Shown: piece by piece, positions 6,589 to 10,845 of the stretch
Layout of the letters: each line of letters starts with the position of its first letter
Position numbering within the stretch: the first letter of the stretch is position 1
Origin: an uncultured Flavobacteriaceae bacterium
GTDB taxonomy: Bacteria > Bacteroidota > Bacteroidia > Flavobacteriales > Flavobacteriaceae
NCBI GenBank assembly: GCA_938041595.1
Contig: CALITN010000008.1
Span: forward strand, 1 to 10,845
Direction: 5' to 3'
DNA: 10,845 nucleotides
Translations under genes and position numbers: made by a program
Notes under the pieces: generated by a model
The model's database searches: none
The model's input: the letters and a program-made list of their open reading frames with translations, nothing else
What the model was told of the DNA's origin: nothing

Positions 6589-9066
6589 ATGGCTAAGAAT
6601 CTTGTCATCGTTGAGTCTCCGGCAAAAGCCAAAACGATTGCGAAATATTTAGGGAAAAACTATAAAGTAGTCTCCAGTTATGGACATATTTCAGATTTGC
6701 CTTCCAATGAGTTAGGAGTTGACGTCGAGAAGGGATTTGTTCCCAAGTACATTGTTACTTCGGACAAAAAAAAGGTAGTTAGCGAATTGAAATCACATGC
6801 CAAAAAAGCGGAAACTGTTTGGCTAGCAAGTGATGAAGACCGCGAAGGAGAGGCCATCGCGTGGCACTTAGCGGAAAATTTAAATCTTCATCCCGATCAG
6901 ACCAAACGGATCGTTTTTCACGAGATTACCAAAAATGCCATTCTCAAAGCAATTGAAAATCCCCGAACTATCGATTACAACCTAGTCAATGCACAGCAAG
7001 CTCGTCGGGTATTGGATCGTTTGGTGGGTTATGAACTCTCCCCCGTATTGTGGCGTAAAGTCAAAGGAGGTTTGTCAGCTGGCCGGGTGCAATCTGTAGC
7101 AGTGCGACTGATTGTAGAGCGAGAAAGACAAATTCAAAATTTTAGTCCCGAACAAGTATTCCGTACTGAAGCAAGATTTAAGACGCCAGATAACAAAATG
7201 ATTCGTGCCCAGTTGATGCACTCTTTCAATGATTTGGAAACAACAGAAAACTTTTTGAATCAGAATGTTGGAGCACAATTTGAAGTAGCTAGTTTGGAAA
7301 CGAAACCGGCTCAGAAAAATCCTACAGCTCCTTTTACAACCTCGACCCTCCAACAAGAGGCGTCGCGTAAATTATATTTTTCAGTCAGTAAGACCATGAC
7401 ACTCGCACAGCGTTTGTATGAGGCAGGGTTAATCACCTACATGCGTACCGACAGTGTAAACCTATCCAAAGAAGCCTTACAGCAAGCTCAAATACAGATT
7501 GAGAAACAATATGGGAAAGCGTATGTAAAAACACGGGTTTATACCACAAAAAACAAAGGAGCACAAGAAGCCCATGAAGCCATTCGTCCTACCGATTTGT
7601 CTCGATCAAGTGTTATTGCCGATAGTGATCAGGCGCGTTTGTATGAACTGATTTGGAAACGAACCATCGCTTCACAAATGAGTCCAGCGAAATTAGAACG
7701 CACCCAACTTAAGATAAAAGCCTCTACCCATTCTGAAATTTTTCAAGCCAAAGGAGAGGTGCTTTTGTTTGACGGTTTTTTAAAGGTTTACCTGGAGGGG
7801 ACAGACGAAGAAGATGAAGAAGCACAAGGCATTCTGCCGGCTGTTAGCATTGGTGATACCCTTGCATTGAATTCTCTTCAATCCGTTCAGCGATTTTCCA
7901 GACCCCCAGCACGGTATACAGAAGCAAGCTTGGTGAAAAAATTAGAAGAACTGGGAATCGGAAGACCTTCTACCTATGCTCCAACAATATCCACTGTACA
8001 GAGTCGTGGGTATGTTGAAAAAGGAACGGATGAAGGTAAAAAAAGAACGTATCTAGAACTCCATTTAGTCGAACGTTCGATTGAGAAAAAACAATGCACC
8101 GAACAGATGGGTGCCAATAAAGGAAAACTTGTTCCTACCGATATCGGCGCGATTGTAAATGACTTTTTGGTAGCAAATTTTGAATCCGTCTTGGATTTTG
8201 GATTTACGGCACAAGTAGAACAACGTTTTGATGCCATTGCGGAAGGGGATCAGGATTGGTCAAATATGATTCAAGGGTTTTATGATACTTTTCATGAAAC
8301 GGTCAATCACGTTAAGGAAAACGCTCAGCGTGAATCGGGCGAACGTGTATTAGGAAACCATCCCGAATTAAATAGACCGGTTAAAGTACGTTTGGGAAAA
8401 TACGGACCCATTGCACAGATAGGAAACCCAGAAGACGAAGACAAACCCGTATTCGCAAGTCTTGCTCCCGGACAACAGTTGGAAACCCTTACCTTGGAAG
8501 AAGCCTTGGAGCTTTTTAAACTACCCAAAGATCTTGGGGAATATGATGGGGAAATTATAACTGTCAACAACGGACGTTTCGGTCCTTATGTAAAGCTGGG
8601 GAAACTGTTTGTGTCTCTTCCAAAGGATACAGCACCAAGTAATGTGGATCGGGATCAAGCTATTGCATTAATAGAAGAAAAGAGAAAAGCTGACGCACCT
8701 ATTTATTATTTTGATCAACTGCCAGTATCCAAAGGTGTCGGTCGCTTTGGACCTTTCCTGAAATGGAATGGGCTCTTTATTAATGTCAGTAAGAAGTACA
8801 ATTTCGATCAGCTTTCGGATTCCGATATCAATACTTTGATTGAAGAAAAAATTCAAAAAGAAAAGGACAAGCTCATTCAGGTTTGGGAAGAAGAGGGAAT
8901 TCGAATTGAGAAAGCGCGTTGGGGTCGTTCTAATATTCTTAAAGGGAAGCAAAAGGTAGAATTAGGTAAAGATATTGACGCAACAAAAATTACCCTTAAA
9001 GAAGCTATTGCGTATTTGGAGGCAGCAGCACCGAAAAAAAAGACACGAAAGAAATCTAAAAAATGA
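6589..9066 (+). CDS. topA: DNA topoisomerase I (type IA)
   Basis: This enzyme relaxes negatively supercoiled DNA by transient cleavage of one strand. The 825 residues begin with the Toprim domain: Glu9 in VIVESPAKAKT and the DxDxE metal site at D82/D84/E86 (ASDEDREGEA). The catalytic tyrosine is Y284 in GLITYMRTDS, and GIGRPSTYAPTI is also present. The C-terminal third has no four-cysteine zinc ribbons. Instead three G-x-[YF]-G-P units appear at 603-607, 662-666 and 718-722, the pattern of topoisomerase C-terminal repeats, and the protein ends in a Lys-rich tail. The start MAKNLVIVESP is standard and preceded by an A-rich leader. The gene faces away from miaB and overlaps the next gene by 4 bases (ATGA), so the arginase-like protein is co-translated with it. 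Confidence 0.98.
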   Translation: MAKNLVIVESPAKAKTIAKYLGKNYKVVSSYGHISDLPSNELGVDVEKGFVPKYIVTSDKKKVVSELKSHAKKAETVWLASDEDREGEAIAWHLAENLNLHPDQTKRIVFHEITKNAILKAIENPRTIDYNLVNAQQARRVLDRLVGYELSPVLWRKVKGGLSAGRVQSVAVRLIVERERQIQNFSPEQVFRTEARFKTPDNKMIRAQLMHSFNDLETTENFLNQNVGAQFEVASLETKPAQKNPTAPFTTSTLQQEASRKLYFSVSKTMTLAQRLYEAGLITYMRTDSVNLSKEALQQAQIQIEKQYGKAYVKTRVYTTKNKGAQEAHEAIRPTDLSRSSVIADSDQARLYELIWKRTIASQMSPAKLERTQLKIKASTHSEIFQAKGEVLLFDGFLKVYLEGTDEEDEEAQGILPAVSIGDTLALNSLQSVQRFSRPPARYTEASLVKKLEELGIGRPSTYAPTISTVQSRGYVEKGTDEGKKRTYLELHLVERSIEKKQCTEQMGANKGKLVPTDIGAIVNDFLVANFESVLDFGFTAQVEQRFDAIAEGDQDWSNMIQGFYDTFHETVNHVKENAQRESGERVLGNHPELNRPVKVRLGKYGPIAQIGNPEDEDKPVFASLAPGQQLETLTLEEALELFKLPKDLGEYDGEIITVNNGRFGPYVKLGKLFVSLPKDTAPSNVDRDQAIALIEEKRKADAPIYYFDQLPVSKGVGRFGPFLKWNGLFINVSKKYNFDQLSDSDINTLIEEKIQKEKDKLIQVWEEEGIRIEKARWGRSNILKGKQKVELGKDIDATKITLKEAIAYLEAAAPKKKTRKKSKK

Positions 9067-10208
9067 GTGTAGAGCTGTTAGTCCCTATATCCGAAGAAAT
9101 ACTTTCCAGTATTGGTTTGCTTCCCAAGCAGATTATTGGGAAAACAATCAGTATTCACAGTGAAAAGAGTGGGCTTCCCGAATTTAAAAATGCAGACATA
9201 GCTCTTATTGGTGTTAGTGAAATACGAAATTCTTTTTTCCCTAATACCCAATACAAACTCTCTGATTTTCGAAAAGCATTTTATCAGCTTTATCCTGGTA
9301 ATTGGAGTTTAACTATCGTTGATATGGGGGATTTACCCAACGGCGAAACAGCTGATGACACCTATTTTGCCTTGCAAGAAATTTGCACTCAGCTGAGACA
9401 AACCAATGTAATTCCTATAATTATTGGAGGTTCTCACGATTTGATCTATCCATTGTATCGATCTTTTTCAGCAGGGAGTCAGCTTGTGAATTTGGTTTCA
9501 ATAGACAGTCAATTTGATTTTTCACAGCAAGAAGAATTGATATCTGGGCGCTCTTACATGAGTAAAATTATAATGGAGCAACCCAATTTACTATATAACT
9601 ACACCAATATTGGGTATCAGAGTTATTATATTGCTCAGGAAGAACTAGATTTAATGGAGAAGCTCTTTTTTGAATCGTATCGCTTGGGAACTTTTTCTCA
9701 TGATGTTAGCATTGCCGAACCTTTAGTTCGGGAGGCCGATATTGTGAGTGTAGATATGAAAGCCTTATCTTGGCAAAGTACTGGAGATCCACAAGGATTG
9801 CCCAATGGAATTGACAGTAAAACGATTTGTGCCTTGGCCCGTTATTCTGGAATAAGCGATCGATTAGGTATTTTTGGCCTGTTTGAATTGCCTTCAACTC
9901 CGGTTTTTCACCAATTGTTGGCACAAATAATTTGGTATTTTATTGAAGGGGTAAGTTTGCGTTTTGGAGAATATCCGATTTTGACAAGCCAAGGTTTTAA
10001 GCGGTATACGGTGACATTATCTGATCGCGACCTAGTCTTTTATCAAAGTGAAATAAGTGAAAGATGGTGGGTGGAAGTAACAAATGAAAACTATTTAGAT
10101 AATAAATCAAAAACTACTGCGTTATTACCTTGCAACCTTCGCGAATATCAAGATGCTTGCAACGATATTTTACCCGAAAGATGGTGGAAAGCTACCAAAA
10201 GAGGATAA
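9063..10208 (+). CDS. Arginase-fold (ureohydrolase family) protein with degenerate metal site, next to gldK
   Basis: Related proteins are often annotated as formimidoylglutamase, but the sequence suggests a changed or lost activity. Ureohydrolases bind two Mn ions through a His in GGDHS, Asp-His-Asp in DAHxD, and two Asp in SxDxD. Here the corresponding stretches are GGSHD (H125 kept), DSQFD (D148 and D152 kept, His replaced by Q150) and SVDMK (D231 kept, second Asp replaced by K233). By this motif alignment, four of six ligands remain. The 381-residue length exceeds a typical arginase (about 300), with an added C-terminal part containing YTVTLSDRDLVFYQSE and ending in PERWWKA. No signal peptide is present, so it is probably cytoplasmic. 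It overlaps topA by 4 bases and lies 73 bases before gldK. From memory, the same neighbour occurs beside gldK in other Flavobacteriia. Confidence 0.85.
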   Translation: MSVELLVPISEEILSSIGLLPKQIIGKTISIHSEKSGLPEFKNADIALIGVSEIRNSFFPNTQYKLSDFRKAFYQLYPGNWSLTIVDMGDLPNGETADDTYFALQEICTQLRQTNVIPIIIGGSHDLIYPLYRSFSAGSQLVNLVSIDSQFDFSQQEELISGRSYMSKIIMEQPNLLYNYTNIGYQSYYIAQEELDLMEKLFFESYRLGTFSHDVSIAEPLVREADIVSVDMKALSWQSTGDPQGLPNGIDSKTICALARYSGISDRLGIFGLFELPSTPVFHQLLAQIIWYFIEGVSLRFGEYPILTSQGFKRYTVTLSDRDLVFYQSEISERWWVEVTNENYLDNKSKTTALLPCNLREYQDACNDILPERWWKATKRG

Positions 10209-10281
10209 CATATCAGCCCTAAATCAACCTGAATTAACTGATTGATTCTGAAAAAATAATTTGGTCAAGCAACCAACCAGT

Positions 10282-10845
10282 ATGAAAAAATTAGTGCTTT
10301 TAGTCATCGTCGTTTTATCCGTAGCTAGCTGTGGAAGAAAAAACCGGGGTGAACTTATTGGTGTCAGACAAAAGAAGTGGTTTCCAGAAAAACCATACGG
10401 AATGACATTGATCGAGGGAGGAGCTTACATCATGGGGAAATCAGACGAGGACGTAGCACAGCTTCAAAATGCTCCTGCAAGAACAGTTACGGTTCCTTCA
10501 TTCTATATGGACGAGACCGAAATCACAAATAGTGAATACCGGCAATTTGTATACTGGGTTAAAGATTCAGTTGCCCTTGCTCTATTTGCTCGCAAAGCTG
10601 ATGAACTTGAGTTGACTAGTGATGAGAAAAACACCATTGGTGAGTTTTCTTTTCAAGACGCCGATACTTCAAAATTATCTGAATTTCAGAAGTATATGCG
10701 TGCAAATTATTACGATTTAAGTGAAGATGGCTATGCCGGTCGTGCCTTAAATTGGGATGCAGATATATTATGGGACACCCGTGATTATGTCGATCAAGCT
10801 TATGCGGAGATGATGGACTCACTCTATCTTCCACCCGAACTTTGG
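10282..10845 (+). CDS. gldK: Gliding motility / type IX secretion lipoprotein GldK, 3' end cut by the window edge
   Basis: GldK is an outer-membrane lipoprotein that, with GldN, forms the periplasmic ring of the type IX secretion system needed for gliding and protein export. The ATG at 10282-10284 opens 188 codons that continue past the right edge. The N-terminus is a lipoprotein signal: two Lys, a Val/Leu-rich core and the lipobox SVASC with Cys17. Then come GELIGVRQKKWFPEKPYGM and the start of a formylglycine-generating-enzyme-like (SUMF1) fold: LIEGGAYIMGKSDED, TVTVPSFYMDETEITNSEYRQF. The later SLYLPPE segment is also typical. The gap before it (10209-10281) holds no clear promoter or terminator, so read-through from topA is possible. 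In relatives gldL, gldM and gldN follow. Confidence 0.95.
   Translation, partial: MKKLVLLVIVVLSVASCGRKNRGELIGVRQKKWFPEKPYGMTLIEGGAYIMGKSDEDVAQLQNAPARTVTVPSFYMDETEITNSEYRQFVYWVKDSVALALFARKADELELTSDEKNTIGEFSFQDADTSKLSEFQKYMRANYYDLSEDGYAGRALNWDADILWDTRDYVDQAYAEMMDSLYLPPELW

Noticed and set aside
10257..10264. TAATTTGG as a possible -7 promoter box for gldK
   Set aside because: It has one base too few between TA and TTTG, and there is no TTTG 17-23 bases upstream.
10616..10834. Minus-strand open frame of 72 codons at the right edge
   Set aside because: It is antisense to gldK, which has a clear lipoprotein signal and family motifs.

Overview
The window looks like chromosomal core DNA from a gliding-type member of the Bacteroidota, most likely order Flavobacteriales. 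Three things point there: the start of gldK (type IX secretion/gliding lipoprotein), an LptE with the GIYSFTGASI motif after its lipid-anchor cysteine, and a Bacteroidota-type promoter (TTTG, 21 bases, TAnnTTTG) upstream of miaB. Coding density is high, the sequence is moderately AT-rich, and I see no mobile element, phage gene, tRNA, rRNA or CRISPR array. The gene identities are read from motifs and remembered family features; no database search was run.

Left arm, minus strand (1-6359). Read in the direction of transcription, this is miaB (tRNA methylthiotransferase), a receiver-less sigma-54 activator, lptE (LPS transport), an uncharacterised TPR-like protein, and secG (Sec translocon). These five genes overlap or lie within 10 bases of one another, so they look like one operon. 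It ends in a hairpin plus T-tract just after secG (1903-1940). groES and groEL follow on the same strand as a separate unit. Their short upstream region carries a perfect 17-base palindrome that also fits a sigma-54 -24/-12 layout. groEL runs off the left edge and lacks about its last 30 residues.

Divergent control region (6360-6588, 229 bases). A perfect -7 box for miaB and a weaker one for topA both appear to use an 8-base palindrome (CAAATTTG) as a shared -33 element. A small inverted repeat lies between the topA boxes. No gap of 300 bases or more lacks a gene.

Right arm, plus strand (6589-10845). topA (DNA topoisomerase I) overlaps by 4 bases an arginase-fold protein whose metal-binding residues are partly lost. 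After 73 bases, gldK begins and runs off the right edge. Gene order therefore ties a housekeeping topoisomerase and a probable pseudoenzyme to the gldKLMN-type gliding/secretion locus, which presumably continues beyond the window.

The observations most worth following up are the arginase-like pseudoenzyme beside gldK, the palindromic sigma-54-like site at groES, the sigma-54 activator inside an envelope operon, and the shared divergent promoter. I found no clearly new multi-gene system; most of the window is conserved core genome.
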